64,000 bases of DNA from Basidiobolus meristosporus CBS 931.73 (taxonomy: Eukaryota > Basidiobolomycota > Basidiobolomycetes > Basidiobolales > Basidiobolaceae), in NCBI GenBank assembly GCA_002104905.1, contig MCFE01000318.1, positions 32,141 through 96,140 of the forward strand, in the 5' to 3' direction. The notes under the pieces were generated by a model that was not told where the DNA came from, made no database searches, and saw only the letters and a program-made list of their open reading frames with translations. The translations under genes were made by a program, and so were the position numbers. The stretch's first letter is position 1, and every line of letters starts with the position of its first letter. Shown piece by piece: positions 1 to 11,615 of this stretch.

Positions 1-1
1 T

Positions 2-940
2 GGAATTTTTCCGTCTGCTGAAAAGTTGGATGGATCTAACTACCAAGTGTGGAAGGTGAAGATGAAGATGCTGCTACAAGAAAGAGGCCTTTGGGATATT
101 GTCATGGGAGAAGAATGCCCTCCTAAAAACGTGGGAGAGGAAGCCTTAAAGTACCAGAAGAAAGAACAAAGTGCCTTTAACTGCATTTGCCTTAATGTCA
201 AGGACAAATTGCTAATTCAATGCTCAAGAGCAAAAATGGCAAAGAATGCCTGGAAAGCATTAGAAGACACCTACCAGTCATGTTCAGCTGCCAAGAAAAT
301 GTATCTGAGATGAAAATTCTTTACTACAAAGATGCTACCAGGAGAAGAAATGATAAATCTAATTAACAGAATTACCCTGCTGGTAGATGAGATGGAATCT
401 GTGGGCATACCAACTACTGATGAGGATGTGATAGTGACCATCCTGAATAGCCTGTCAGACAAGCTTCAGGGCCTTGTATCAGCCCTAGAGCCCAGAACTG
501 AAGACTTGACCTTAAATTACATATATGGAAGGCTCCTGGGTGAAGAATTAAGAAAATCAAGCGCCAATAAGAAGGAAGAAGAAAATGCTTTAATAAGCAG
601 TGATAGCCAACAAAGGAGGTACCCAAGACCCTACAAAGGCAACAGCAACCTATTTTGCAACTACTGCAAAAGGAAAGAACACACATCAGACCGGTGTCTC
701 AAAAAGAAAGATAATCAGCAAAAGAAGCCTGAATATGGAAATGCTGCAACAACTGAAGATAGACTAGTCATATCTGCACTAAATATAACCACAAACAAGG
801 ATTCTCAGTTGTGGTACACTGATTCTGGAGCATCCCAACACTTTACACACCAAAAAGAACTATTTACCCAATATCAAGAAATTCCAATTAAGAAGGTTTT
901 CATGGGTGATGATAGAACACTTGATGCAGTGGGAGAATGA
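2..940 (+). pseudogene. copia C1 Gag and protease region (degraded)
   Basis: The frame is open from base 2 and reads LDGSNYQVWKVKMKM near its start, which is the usual copia Gag (UBN2/DUF4219-type) opening. A zinc knuckle of the form CX2CX4HX4C (CNYCKRKEHTSDRC) lies near 655-697. The aspartic protease motif WYTDSGASQHFT follows near 812-847. Two TGA stops interrupt the frame at 311-313 and 938-940. Reading continues in the same frame after both, and other copies in this window have a sense codon at these sites. These look like point mutations (probably CGA to TGA) rather than true ends. The first codons of Gag lie outside the window. Confidence 0.93.
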
Positions 941-2104
941 ACTATCCAAGTAAACCTTAGAAGCAGTGAAGGAAGCCATACACTGACCTTTAAAGAAGTA
1001 CTCTATGTACCAGAAATAGCCAGGAACCTACTCTCTGTAAGCAAGGCCACAGCAGAAGGACTCAATTTCAGTTTTAACAATTGTGGATGCAGGATCACTG
1101 ATCAAAATGGTGCCCATATTGCTTTGGGCATCAAAGATCAGAATCTATACAAGTTGACTTATATTCCATCATATCTGAAAGCCAATATAAGTAACTTAAA
1201 TGAAGAAACACCAATGCTTTGGCACAGGAGATTTGGACACATCAATTTTGATTATTTGCGTAAAATGATCAAAGATCAGCTAATTTCTGGAGTGAAAATT
1301 GATCCCCCAGCTAATTTGGAGCACTGTGAAGCCTGCATATATGGGGAACAAGCCAGACAACTGTTCAAGAGCTCTGGGTTAATGAACACTAAGAAACAAT
1401 TAGATCTAATTCACTCAGATCTGTGTGGACCCATGCAAAATGTATCCTTAGGAGGGATGAAGTATTTAGTCACTTTCATTGATGATTATACAAGATGCAC
1501 ACGGGTCTACTTCATGGAGAGAAAGGAAGAAACTCTGTCTAAGCTCAGGGAGTTTAAAGCCATGGTTGAGAGAGAAACTGGTGAAAAATCAAGAAAATAT
1601 GCTCTGACAACGGTAGAGAATATACCTCAAAACTCCTCATCCACTTCTGCAAAATTCATGGGATAAAGCAAGAGACTACTGTATCATACTCCCCACAGCA
1701 AAATGAAGTAGCAGAACAAGCTAACAGATCAATAATCAATATGGCAAGATCCATGATCCATGATCCATGATCAAAAATTATCCTATGATTTTTGGGCGGA
1801 ATCAGTTGCCACTGCTGTATACCTTAAAATCAGGAGTTATAACAGAATACTTTGTGACTCTACTACATTTGAAGCATGGTATGGATATAGGCCAAGTGCA
1901 GAACATCTAAGAATATTTGGGTGTACAGCATATGCCAAAAAACTGGCCGGAAATCAGTCAAAATTTGAGCCAAAAAGTGTAAAATGCATATTTTAGGGTT
2001 ACTGCAATGAGAGTAAGGCATACAGACTCTACAATACCAAAGCAAAGAAGCTGATCAAGTCCAGGGATGTGTAGTTTGATGAAAATTCAAAATTTTCACA
2101 AAAA
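941..2104 (+). pseudogene. copia C1 integrase region (degraded)
   Basis: After the protease the same frame carries the pre-integrase zinc domain (LWHRRFGHINFDYLRKM then CEACIYGEQAR, an H-H-C-C arrangement near 1218-1350). The integrase core follows with HSDLCGPM and FIDDYTR. Near 1583 a base is missing from an A run compared with copy C4, and the reading moves to another frame: SDNGREYTS, then PQQNEVAEQANR, which holds the catalytic Glu. A 7 bp repeat at 1749-1769 returns it to frame 2. The C-terminal part includes DFWAESVATAVY and LRIFGCTAYAKK. TAG stops sit near 1994-1996 and 2072. The three catalytic acidic positions (D, D, E) are all present but split over two frames. Confidence 0.93.
1749..1772 (+). 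repeat. 7 bp tandem repeat (atccatg x3) in copia integrase
   Basis: The unit atccatg occurs three times in a row, followed by atc. One extra unit adds seven bases, which is +1 in frame, and this cancels the one-base loss upstream near 1583. The likely origin is replication slippage. Confidence 0.85.
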
Positions 2105-3931
2105 ATGACATCAGATGGTGTTGAAAATTTGATCTCAAGTCCACCAATTGTCAGGATTGAATCAGAGCAAAACAATGAAAGTTTTTTCACTCCAGAGGAC
2201 TCTACAACCGTTGTTCAGCCAGAATCAGTGCCCAGGAATATGCCAGAAGTGAACATTCCAGTATCAAATGCCCTGAGATCCAATTGGACAAGAAATAGCC
2301 CAAATTACTATATCAATGAGTGTACAAACTTAGCCTATGCCTATTCAGTCCATATTGATGAACCCAAAACTGTAAAAGAGGCCCTAAATAGTCCTCAGAC
2401 AAAGTTTTGGAGATCTGCAATGACAGAGGAATATCAGGCCCGGATGGAAAATCAAACTTGGGACTTAGTCAAATTACCAATCAACCAAAAATCAATTGGA
2501 TGCAGATGGGTCTTCAAGACAAAATACAAGGCTGATGGCACAATTGAAAGATACAAAGCAAGACTTGTAGCCAAAGAATACTCTTGAACAAAAGAACCTG
2601 ACTACACTGCAACCTTTGCACCGGTAGCCAAGTTTAATTCCATCAGATTAATATTGGCTATTGCAGCAAAATATAAGTTTTTTATTCATCAAAGGGATTT
2701 AAAAACTGCATTTTTGAATGGAGAACTTGATGAGGATGTGTATATGGACCAGCCTGATGGGTTTGTTGACCAAGATAACCCCCATTTGGTCTGCAAGCTT
2801 AAAAAGTCACTCTATGGTCTCAAACAATCACTGAGAGCCTGGAATTGCAAGATAGATTCTTATTTGGCATCTTTGAGTTTCAAAAGGAGTAATGCTGACT
2901 ATAGTATATACTATAAGCCAGATAGAGCAAATTCAGCTCTATTAGCTTTATATGTGGATGATCTTATTACAGCCACCAATAACCTAGCAACACTGGAAGA
3001 GACTAAATACAGCCTATCTAAAGAGTTCAAGATGTCCAATCTAGAAGAACTCAGTTACTACTTAGGGATTAAGTTCTCCATATACAGAAGTACCCAGACT
3101 ATCACCCTAAGCCAATCTAAGTATATTAAAGATATACTAAAGAAGTACCAAATGGAAGACTGTAAACTGGCAGCTACCCCAATGGAAACAAACCTTAACT
3201 TGGTCAAACCTCAACCAAATCAAGAGAGCTTGGTGCCATCTGAAAGCCCTAACTTTCCTTGTCAATCAATGATGGACAGTCTGATTAATATCATGCTTGG
3301 AACATGTCCAGATATCTCATATTCAGTGGGAGTTGTCAGCCAACATAATCAGAACTATGGATCTGACCATATTGTAGCAGTTGAGCGGATTTTTAGATAC
3401 CTAAAAGGAACTGCTGATATCTGCTTAAGATACACTTATAAGAATTCAGGACAAGATCTTGTGGGATACTCTGATGTAGATTGGGGACAAAATGTGGAAG
3501 ACAGAAGATCCACCACAGGATACACCTTTCTTTACTGTAAAGGAGCAATTTCATGGAATTCAAGAAAGCAGCCAACCGTGGCACTTTCTACCACAGAGGC
3601 AGAAGATATGGCAGCCTGTGAAGCTACAAAAGAAGCAATGTGGTTAAGAAAACTTTTTGCAGATTTAGGCCTATGTCAAAAAATGCCAATTACTTTATTT
3701 CAAGATAATCAAGGATGTATACAATTAGGTAGAAATCCAACTTTTCATGCTAGAAACAAGCACATAGATATTAGACATCATTTCATACGTGAAGCTACAG
3801 AGAATAACTTAGTTAGCTTAGTTTACTGTCCTACAGATGAAATGATTGCAGACATACTTACCAAACCATTAACTAGAGACAAGTTTGAATATCTTAGGTC
3901 AAAATTAGGACTAGTCAGTTTGAACATTTAG
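2105..3931 (+). pseudogene. copia C1 reverse transcriptase and RNase H (one stop)
   Basis: The frame reads the copia RT start (KFWRSAMTEEY, GCRWVFKTKYKADGT, RYKARLVAKEYS). It hits a TGA at 2585-2587 and continues as DYTATFAPVAKFNSIRL. Later motifs are RDLKTAFLNGELDEDVYM, the palm and connection motif SLYGLKQ, and the catalytic YVDD in ALYVDDLITAT. RNase H has GYSDVDWGQN, which is DADWAGD in typical copia, then STTGYTFLYCKGAISW and LSTTEAEDMAACEA. The C-terminal 425 codons (2654-3931) are uninterrupted and end at a natural TAG just before the polypurine tract, so this is the best preserved coding stretch of any retroelement here. Confidence 0.96.
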
Positions 3932-3942
3932 CTGAGTGGGAG

Positions 3943-4290
3943 TGCTGTAAAAATTTGTAATTCCACCTAAATACTCCCCTAACTTAGTCACTTAGATCAT
4001 TACCTTCAAATCCTAGAGAATAGTGACCAAATTCCTTGTTGGGATTTACTTAAAATATTTTCACCAAAAAACCAGGTACCCAGAACATGAAAATTTGCAA
4101 AGTTGTCCAAACAGCCCCAAACTTTGCACACATGTTCTTGGGACCTTCTTTAATCTATTCTACGTGTTTGTAATGCCAAGACCATGTAAACTATAAATAC
4201 TACTTTTACATTCAATAAATCATTAATTGAAAACCACATAATCTACTTGTACTCCCAATCACTTCCAATATCTCCAAGACTCTTACAACA
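3943..4290 (+). repeat. 3' LTR of copia C1 (348 bp)
   Basis: The LTR starts TGCTGTAAAAATTTG directly after the purine-rich tract gctgagtgggag (3931-3942), which is the plus-strand primer, and ends CTCTTACAACA. Other copies in the window show the consensus ends TGTTGTAA..TTACAACA. It contains a TATA-like ctataaatac near 4191-4200 and the polyadenylation-type motif AATAAA near 4214. The start base was set by comparison with the solo LTR at 56,029-56,377. Confidence 0.93.
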
Positions 4291-5020
4291 CATGGATCCT
4301 CAATGTCTTTTGATATTTAGGCTTTGGTAACAGCACCACAGTCTCTCCCTCCCATGTTCTGATAGGTCCTTTTGTAGGCTTCAACTTTGAGCACTGTTGT
4401 TGTGCTTCAGAGACTGTACATTGTTCCTCTGCTATTACATTGGGTTATGCTTAGTTCTTTGCTGTGACTTGGCACTATTTGAGTTCCTTCTTAGCAGTCT
4501 AGATACTGCATTCTCTAATTGGGACATTAATTGCTCTATATATATTACTTACTAATCCTGTCTCTGGACTATTTCTCAATTTCTCTGGGCAATTGGATCT
4601 ATCCTATAAGCCACTACACCCTAATGCCTCTTTGGTATGAGCTTACTGCATACTTGCCAACACTGGGGGTGGTGATGTTACAACAATAACTTGCTAGTCT
4701 TCCACAATAAGTACTGCATTTGCTATATTCCAATCTGCCTAAGCATTGTAGTCAGCTTGTGGCTCAGCAGTGATTCTTAATTGCCTACTTGACTAAGAGC
4801 TTGAGAGATCCACATTATTACCTTTGGTGGGCACACTATCAATAGTGCCTTTTTTGGATGCAGCCCCACTTGTTGCACCAAATGTCAAAGCAAGTTGTTG
4901 TCCAGCTGTTTTCCTGCTGCTGCTTGTGGTAGGGATTAGTTGGGAACTAAACAGCTTTACTTTATTTTTGTGCAGCATACACAAGGATGTGAGTCAAACC
5001 AGATGGTAAACAGTATCATA
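4291..5020 (-). pseudogene. ORF2 fragment of Tnp2-type transposon (TE1)
   Basis: Read on the minus strand from ~5000 this matches the N-terminal half of ORF2 in other copies: a Lys-rich start, KKGTIDSVPTKGNN, then the coiled-coil zone. It corresponds to 53,141-52,440 of TE13. Frames are broken and no long open frame remains. Its function is unknown. Copia C1 cuts it on the left and copia C2 on the right, so both retroelements appear to have landed in the same old transposon. Confidence 0.75.
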
Positions 5021-5369
5021 TGTTGTAAGAGTCTTGGAGATATCCAGAGTGATTGGGAGAACAAGTAGATTCAGTAGTTTTCACTTAATGATCTATTGAA
5101 TGTAAAAGCAGTATTTATACTTTTACATTTTCTTGGCATAACATACACATAAAAAGGCTTTAGGAAGGTCCCAAGAGCTTGTGTGCAAAGTTTGGGGCTG
5201 CTTGGACAACTTTGAGAATTTTCATGTTCTGGGTATCTGATATTTTAGTGAAAATATTCTAAGTAAATACCAAGATATAATTTAGTCAGTATACTCCAGG
5301 ATTTGTAGGTAATAATCTAAATGACTAAGCTAAATGAGTATTTTGGTGGAATTACAAATTTTTAAAACA
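5021..5369 (-). repeat. 3' LTR of copia C2 (minus strand)
   Basis: On the plus strand it runs TGTTGTAAGAGTC..TTTTTAAAACA, which is the reverse complement of the copia LTR. The adjoining bases ctcccactcaac are the polypurine tract of a minus-strand element. Its length of 349 bp matches the other copies. The outer flank (left side) is ORF2 5' sequence. Confidence 0.92.
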
Positions 5370-6505
5370 CTCCCACTCAACTAAATGCTCATATGGACCA
5401 GTTCTAATTTTGACCTAAGATATACAAGCTTGTCTCTAGCTAATGGTTTGGTAAATATGCTTGCAATCATTTCATCTGAAGGACAGTAAGCTAGATTAAC
5501 TAAGCTGTTGTCTTTAGCTTCATGGATGAAATGATGTCCAATATGTATGTGCATAGTTCTTGCATGAAAGTTGGATATCTACCTAGTTGTATACACTGTT
5601 AATTATCTTGAAATTAAGTAGTATGCATTTTTTGACATAAGCATACAACTTTAAAGTGATTCCTTAAATAAATTGCTTCTTTTGTAGCTTCCTAGGCTGC
5701 CATATACTCTGCCTCTGTGGTAGAAAGTTCTATGTTGGTTGCTTTCTTGAATAATATAGCCATAAAATTGCTCCTTTACAGTAAAGAATGGTGTATCCTT
5801 TAGTGTATGCTTTCTTCTAGATGTCATCCCCAGTTGGCATCAGAGTATCCCACAAGATTTTGCTCTGAGGCCTTATAGGTGTACCTTATGCAAATATTAG
5901 CAGCTCCTTTTATGTATCAAAAATCCACTCAACTGCTGCAATACAATCAGATCCATATTCCTAGAATGCTGGCTGACAACTCCTACTGCACATGAGACAT
6001 CTGAACGTGTTCCAAGCATGATATACATCAAACTATTGTTCATTAGCTGATAAGGAAAGTTACGGCTTACAGATGGTGCCAAGCTCTCTTGATTTGGTTG
6101 AGTTTTGACCAAGATAAGTTTGTCTCCATTAGGGTAGCTGACAGTTTACAGTTTTCCAGATGGTACTTCTTTAGTGTATCTTGAATATACTTGGATTGAC
6201 TTAGGGTGCTAGTCTGGGTACTTCTGTCTATGGAGAGCTTTCTACCAAAGTGGTCACTGAGTTCTCCTAGATTGGACATCTTGAACTCCTTAGATAGGCT
6301 GGATCTAGTATCTTCCAATGTATCAAGGTTATTAGCAGCTATAATAAAATCATCCACACATAGAGCTAATAGAAATGGATTTGCTCAATCTTGCATATAA
6401 TATATACTATAGTTGGTACTACTTCTTTTGCAACTCAAGGATTCCAAATAAGAATCTATTTTGCAATTCCAGGCTTGTAGTGGTTGTTTGAGTCCATATA
6501 GTGAC
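5370..6505 (-). pseudogene. copia C2 reverse transcriptase and RNase H fragment
   Basis: On the minus strand this carries a decayed copia Pol C-terminus. RNase H is at 5400-5900. The RT C-terminal part reads SKEFKMSNLGELSDHFGRKLS and LSQSKYIQDTLKKYHLENCK at 6067-6357, just after the catalytic palm. It ends at the SLYGLKQP motif near 6490, where the terminal inverted repeat of TE2 begins abruptly. The rest of C2 (integrase, Gag, 5' LTR) is missing, so the TE2 insertion was accompanied or followed by a deletion. Many frameshifts and stops are present. Confidence 0.9.
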
Positions 6506-9500
6506 CCCTATGAAAAATAATTTGGTCCCACAGGTGAATCCAATCCAGATCAGCTATTGGGATCCCATTTAGAGACTGTCATAATATCAGCGGCTTGGAA
6601 TTAGTGACCCTCTAAACAATCTTATGACAGGATCACAATGGCATTTTGCTAATTTTACTGCCAAATAAAGTTATAAATCTTGAAAAGTTTTGATTGGTAC
6701 TATGACAATAATTGCATGGCATTGTTGCAGTCTTATTATGCTCTACAACTATTTTAAATGGATCCAACTGGCCAGGAAATCCAATTGCCTTATATGGCAA
6801 AAAACTTGATGGTATTTCAATGGCCTCACAGCAAGACTCTATTGGCATTATTACAGCAGTATGGTGCCCTAAAGCTAGTTCTGTATAATGCTACCATACC
6901 AATTTACCAAATGGTATTTCCTTTCTCTACCTCCCCTTGTGTAATTCATATATTCCACTGTAGCATCACCCCTCTTTATTTGACTACCCATTACTACCTT
7001 GGGTATTCCACATATGGTTTGAATCAAAAAAAACTATGGCTTCCTGTTTACTAACCTCTACAAACACTCACACCTGCTGCAATTGACATACTTCAATCAC
7101 CTCAGCTTTACAGCATTTTGGTGTGATACTTGGAAAGTTGCCATATACCTTGTACTGCTGGTAACATATAAATCTTGCAAACATAAGCTTGATTGTTGCT
7201 ACTTCTGCCATAGGTACCTCCTGAATATCTGCAAAGAACTTCTTGGTATTTTGCCAATAAGCTCCTTTTCACTGCTGGATTCTAGTCCCCCTTATAGGTG
7301 CCTTCTAGCTCTTGTTTGTGTGTATTCTGTATTAAATGGTGTAAAAGTTGGCTTGTGACCAGGAGAAATCCAGTATACCTTTGTAGAGCCTTCCTAATAA
7401 AAATTAGTTGCCTGTTGCACCCAACACAACTTTGCATTACATAACTGATTACCACTCATTGGGGCTGCTTAGCTTCTTAATGCCATAGGCATAGGTGTCT
7501 CCATGTGCACATCTGTCCTCAGCTTTTTCCAACTCTTCCTGGCTGTCCTCCATATGCCAGCTCATCACATCCATGATGGACTTCAAGGTAAGATTCTTGA
7601 TGAGATTGGGATATGGTAGTACCTGCAACTTGACTTGTCTTCCTATTTCCCCACACATCCACTACATAGGAAACTTGAAAAGGTGAAGTAAGGCCCAATG
7701 TTCTCCACACACTGTACAAGATGGAGTAGAGAATGGATTCAGTAGTGGCAGAGATCTATGCGTTCAGCTTTATGTTTGTAGTATAGCCACTCAAATCACA
7801 TTACAAGCTCTTTGCACAACAGCTACAGATGTGGCAAGTTGGCATTGGTGATCTGCCTCTGGATAAGTACTCCTACAATGTCCACATATGGCTCCCAATG
7901 ATTCCAATGTACTCTTGGTAGGAATGGCTTTGGAACCCCACTTGAATAAATACATTTCCAGTTCATCCAGTCTTTGCATTTGTATTGTAGCATATTTGTA
8001 TGAATATTGATTGGATTCTATGAGAAGTACTTAGGGTAGTGGATAATCTGTAATATCTTGCCAACTCTTTCAAATTTCTCCAGTATCTGAAAGGGCTCAT
8101 TTAGCTTGAAATGCCCTATGTATTACTTGGTCATTGGCATAGGGATAATGTTGAAAAGCAAATGCCTTGCTCCCAATGGAAAGCTTTTGCTCCAACATAC
8201 ACCCTCTATCTTAAGTATTTCTGGTTTCCAATTGATTCTGTATTCCAGCCAATGGCTTATAGCTTGCCAACTTTGCTGCAACTGCATGCTAATTTCTGTA
8301 CATTTTCTCTGTGGGAAGATGATGTTCTTAGTGCTGGTGTCTGTGTAGTAGTAATTTGTGTGAGTTGTGGAGTAAATACACCTGGATTTAACACATCTAA
8401 CAGCAAAACTGTCCATTTTGCCCAGAAAAACCTGCTCTCTTGTGAATGGCTGGGGTATCTCCAATGAAGATGCTAATATGTGCTTCTGCATGATGGCCAT
8501 TTACTGTTATCCTGCTGGAAAGCATACAAAATTCATCCAGCAAGGGATACAGGTAGCTATTCAGGTTGAATGGTAATTTAGGCCCAGATACCAGTGAGAC
8601 TTCCGTCAGATTATTGCTCTGATACTGTAAGATGGGTGGCAGATTCAGATTTACCAGGATCAGTAACCAGCAGCATTTGCTGGTGGAGTACTTGTTAAAT
8701 GAGCATCCATCAAGTGCTAAGGCAAAGGCATGGTCATACATACCTTCAGAGTAGCCCTTGCTTATTAGCTGTTTGTAATGTTTGCCATCAAATATATTCA
8801 ACATGTTTGCACTGATTGATTGTGAGTGCAATACTGTATTCCTTTGCACTATTAGTTGGATTGCAGTGGCTTCTTTAGACAGGGTATTTTGGGGATATAT
8901 CTGGAGTGTGAACAACATTTTCCCTCAATGGTGGTGGATTCCTGACAATTTGGACAAGTGGCAATGGTAGCATTTTTGGATGTGAATGCCATGCAACTTT
9001 TAGCACATGCTGGAGTCAGGTCAGTCTCTGGATCAAATGTTGCCAGCTGCATGATGGTTATCCACTTGTACTATGTACATGGTACATTGCATCCTGGAAT
9101 GATTTTGGCAATAAGTAGTAATAAATCCTCAAAGCCCCCAATACTGATATTGGTGGGAACATGCCACTTATCTAGCCACAACATTACATCATTCAACAGT
9201 CAGTGAATTACTGGGCTCACTTGGCTCCATAAAGTATCCATGGCATTTGTTTCAATGGGTGTTATCTCATTGCATCTTGGGATTTGACTGGGCTTATATG
9301 TGGTACTGTTGCTAGGGGAGATAGGCTCACAATCCATCTGTGAGCCTTCTTTGTCAGAGCTATTGCTCTGTGTGTCATATTCAGCAGGCTGTGGTGAGCC
9401 TAAAGGCATCACAGACTTGCCTGCCCAGCTTATGCAAGGTGACAAAGATAGCCAGGTGCCAATATAGAAGTATCAACTGGCCGTTAAGACAATGTTGGTA

Positions 9501-9605
9501 CAGTAGCAACTGATGAATAGTCAAATATGACTTGTTTGGCAAAACACCAGCCTTGATCCTTGTAGTACTTCCTATGCTGTCTGCATGCTTCATGGCTGAG
9601 AGGCT
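6506..9605 (-). mobile_element. Tnp2-type DNA transposon copy TE2 (half element)
   Basis: The left end is CCCTATGAAAAATAATTTGG, the transposase-side terminal inverted repeat, cut cleanly into copia C2. About 480 bp of subterminal DNA follows (6506-6983). It is rich in short motifs such as ctgtca and contains the precursors of gccatataaggcaattgg seen in every copy. Then comes the transposase gene on the minus strand. The ORF2 half and the other terminal repeat are absent; at ~9605 the sequence switches to the ORF2-side end of TE3. The target duplication cannot be confirmed because the second end is lost. Confidence 0.8.
6984..9605 (-). pseudogene. Tnp2-like transposase, TE2 copy (core retained, broken)
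   Basis: This is a relative of the Tnp2 (Transposase_21, En/Spm-CACTA related) transposases common in fungi. From the N-terminal side it has the acidic segment ending MDCEPISPSNSTT (9200-9445), then CPNCQESTTIEGKCCSHSRY (8852-9052). The catalytic core is open for 173 codons at 8397-8918 and contains FALALDGCSFNKYSTSKCCW, LNLPP, VSGPK, LNSYLYPLLDEF and IGDTPAIHKRAGFSG. The DG and GD acidic residues are probable catalytic aspartates. A C-terminal helical part follows down to 6984. The first ~60 codons with the Cys-His motif are partly lost at the 9605 junction. Several frameshifts make it non-functional. Confidence 0.78.
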
Positions 9606-10722
9606 TGATATAATAATAACAATTTCACAAAAGACTAAGTCAAAATTTTTCATCTTAACAATATATAAGTGGCTTTTGATTGGTTCCCTGCCAATTTGCT
9701 CGCTCTCTGATCCTGGACACTATCACATTCTACAGTTGTGTGCATTGATTGACTAATGCCTCTTTTTCATACTCCTTACTTCCTTACTCAACTGTTTCTC
9801 TCACTTTTCATGTATACAAATTGATTTATTTCCATTGAAACTTCATTCGAGCCTCAATTGACAATTGTACAGACCTATATAAGTCCCTATACCTTACACT
9901 AACATTAAGCCCAACCTAAACTCAACACAAAACTCCATTAAAATCCACTACTCAATAAGTATTTCTGCTGTTATGCTTTGGTTCCACAACTTTTTCAGGA
10001 ACCCAATGGCTTTATGCCACTGTTAATTCCTTGGTTCCCACATGTCCTGATCTTCAGCTAGCCCTGCAAGGTCTAGCACCTCATCTGCCAGTCTTTGCAA
10101 TAAATCCTTACAATATTCCAGTGCATTTTCTTAAGCACTGCTCTTGCAGAAGTGCTGCAACCTCTTGGTGTGCCTATTAATATTCCAAAATTCCACTGAA
10201 GGCATTGTGATAGTCTTTTGAGTTCTTGCTGTTGTAGCCTTGTCTGGCAGTGGGATCTCCACTCTGTTATAATGGAGGTTGTGGAGGCTTAGTAGTCAAA
10301 TTGCCTTTTTCAGCAAACTCATCTACCTTGCTGGAGTGCAGCTCAACTGGCTGAACTTCCAACTCTTGTGAAGACAGTTGTCTTCTTGTTGGTAATTCTT
10401 CTTATGTATGATGAGGTTCAGTTTGTTCCTGGCTTGCAGCATTAATTGGCAAGAACTGCAGTTTTGTTTGCATGCTTTGCAGTCTCAGGCTTATGTAGAC
10501 ATTTTTCCCTTGACCTTTTCCTTTTTCACTGCCAGATCTTTGACTGCTACTTTGTCTGAGTGGTTCTTGTAATGAACTAGATTTTTCCTTGATAAACTTT
10601 GCTCTAACGCATCTGTATTGGCCTGCTTGTCCCTTGCTGGCACTCTTCTGGCAACCTGAGGCTTCTTTCCTGCTTGTTTTGAGCACTCAACCATAATTGT
10701 GACAGGCTCCTGTAAGAGCTGC
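9606..10722 (-). pseudogene. ORF2 distal part, TE3
   Basis: This is the C-terminal third of ORF2 on the minus strand. By alignment with TE13 the stop lies at 9826-9828, and 9624-9825 is the 3' flank that would lead to the transposon end; the last ~110 bp with the terminal repeat are missing. The stretch 10402-10754 reads VARRVPARDKQANTDALEQ and HSDKVAVKDLAVKKEKVKGK, one unit of the Lys/Ser-rich repeat seen in other ORF2 copies. Element P1 interrupts it at 10,723. Function unknown. Confidence 0.75.
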
Positions 10723-11522
10723 TGTGGTACGGTAAACATACCCCCCACAGACAAGTTTATTCATATAGCCATTATGATATACTCATCCATATTCTATCTT
10801 ATCAGTATTATCCATTCTTCTTTTGCCCATATTATCAGTATTATCCCCATATGATGTTTACCCTGATTAGTTATTAGCAACAGTTATCCCAGGTGTTATT
10901 CAGCTTTGTGATCAGTATATGTATCTAAATTAGGCAAGTACCCGCGTCAGTACCCATGACACATGACCTAGGTCTGTGTTACCATCCCTACCATTTCAAT
11001 ACCATATATGGTGTTATGTTGCACAGGTTTCAGACTACTGATTGCTGATTGGTTCAATGTGCTGTGCCTTTTAGAACCTTCCAGGAAATTCTTGGCATAT
11101 TTCTAGCTTATAGTGATGTCATCAAAAATTCCACTGATGCCTAGTATCTTCTAGAACCTTGTCATTAGTAATCACTTGGCAATCAGGAAAAGTATTTAAG
11201 GGAAAGCAATCCCTCATCAATAAATCATCCCTTCTATCAGTAACACTTCTACCTTATTGATTAGCAGTTGATCACTGCACCTGCCTTCAACAGAATATCT
11301 CAGACCTGCCATCAAGGAGCTTTTCAGGGTAGTGCACAAGACACACAGAGGCCTTTGGAGACACTTGGAGCACCTAGGAAGCTAGAGAAGCAGGAGCTTT
11401 TACCATAGTGACATATTGACAAAGACACCAGTGGTTTAGACACAGAGGTTATTGCAGCCATCAGACACCTCACACACCATGAGTTCTGTAGCTTCTCCCA
11501 GGAGTACCTCTACACCACCACA
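10723..11522 (+). repeat. 5' LTR of P1 (800 bp)
   Basis: It begins TGTGGTACGGTAAACATACC and ends CTCTACACCACCACA. A TATA-like gtatttaaggg lies near 11,189 and AATAAA near 11,219, as expected for promoter and 3' end signals of an LTR. The same family occurs at 13,534-15,467 (split), 23,345-23,991 (fragment), 26,666-27,468 and 49,532-50,335. Confidence 0.9.
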
Positions 11523-11526
11523 TATT

Positions 11527-11543
11527 TGGCACCCAATGTGGGG
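11527..11543 (+). other. primer binding site of P1
   Basis: The sequence tggcacccaatgtgggg starts four bases after the LTR end. It has the TGG start expected for pairing with the CCA end of a tRNA, and it resembles primer sites of the tggcgcccaa type. The tRNA was not identified. Confidence 0.65.
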
Positions 11544-11615
11544 GGGGGTTTGACTGAACTGCCCCTGGAAACTTAAGAAAGAACAAATTATCAAGACCAT
11601 AGATCTACCTTTATC

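Larger units (their letters stand above)
1..4290 (+). mobile_element. Ty1/copia LTR retrotransposon C1, 5' end outside window
   Basis: This is the most complete copia copy in the window. The order of domains is Gag, protease, integrase, reverse transcriptase, RNase H, which is the Ty1/copia order. Everything lies in one reading frame (frame 2) from position 2 to 3931, apart from about five in-frame stops and a short out-of-frame stretch between ~1583 and 1769. Gag and Pol were therefore probably one polyprotein with no programmed frameshift. The 3' LTR is intact at 3943-4290; the 5' LTR and leader fall before the window. Downstream DNA is an ORF2 fragment of the Tnp2-type transposon, so C1 probably inserted in that element. 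The copy is dead because of its stops, but all main catalytic motifs can still be read. Confidence 0.97.

Noticed and set aside
8106-8467. Plus-strand frames across 8.1-8.5 kb that could be a small gene
   Set aside because: They are the complement of Tnp2 transposase codons that are conserved in sense and order in other copies.
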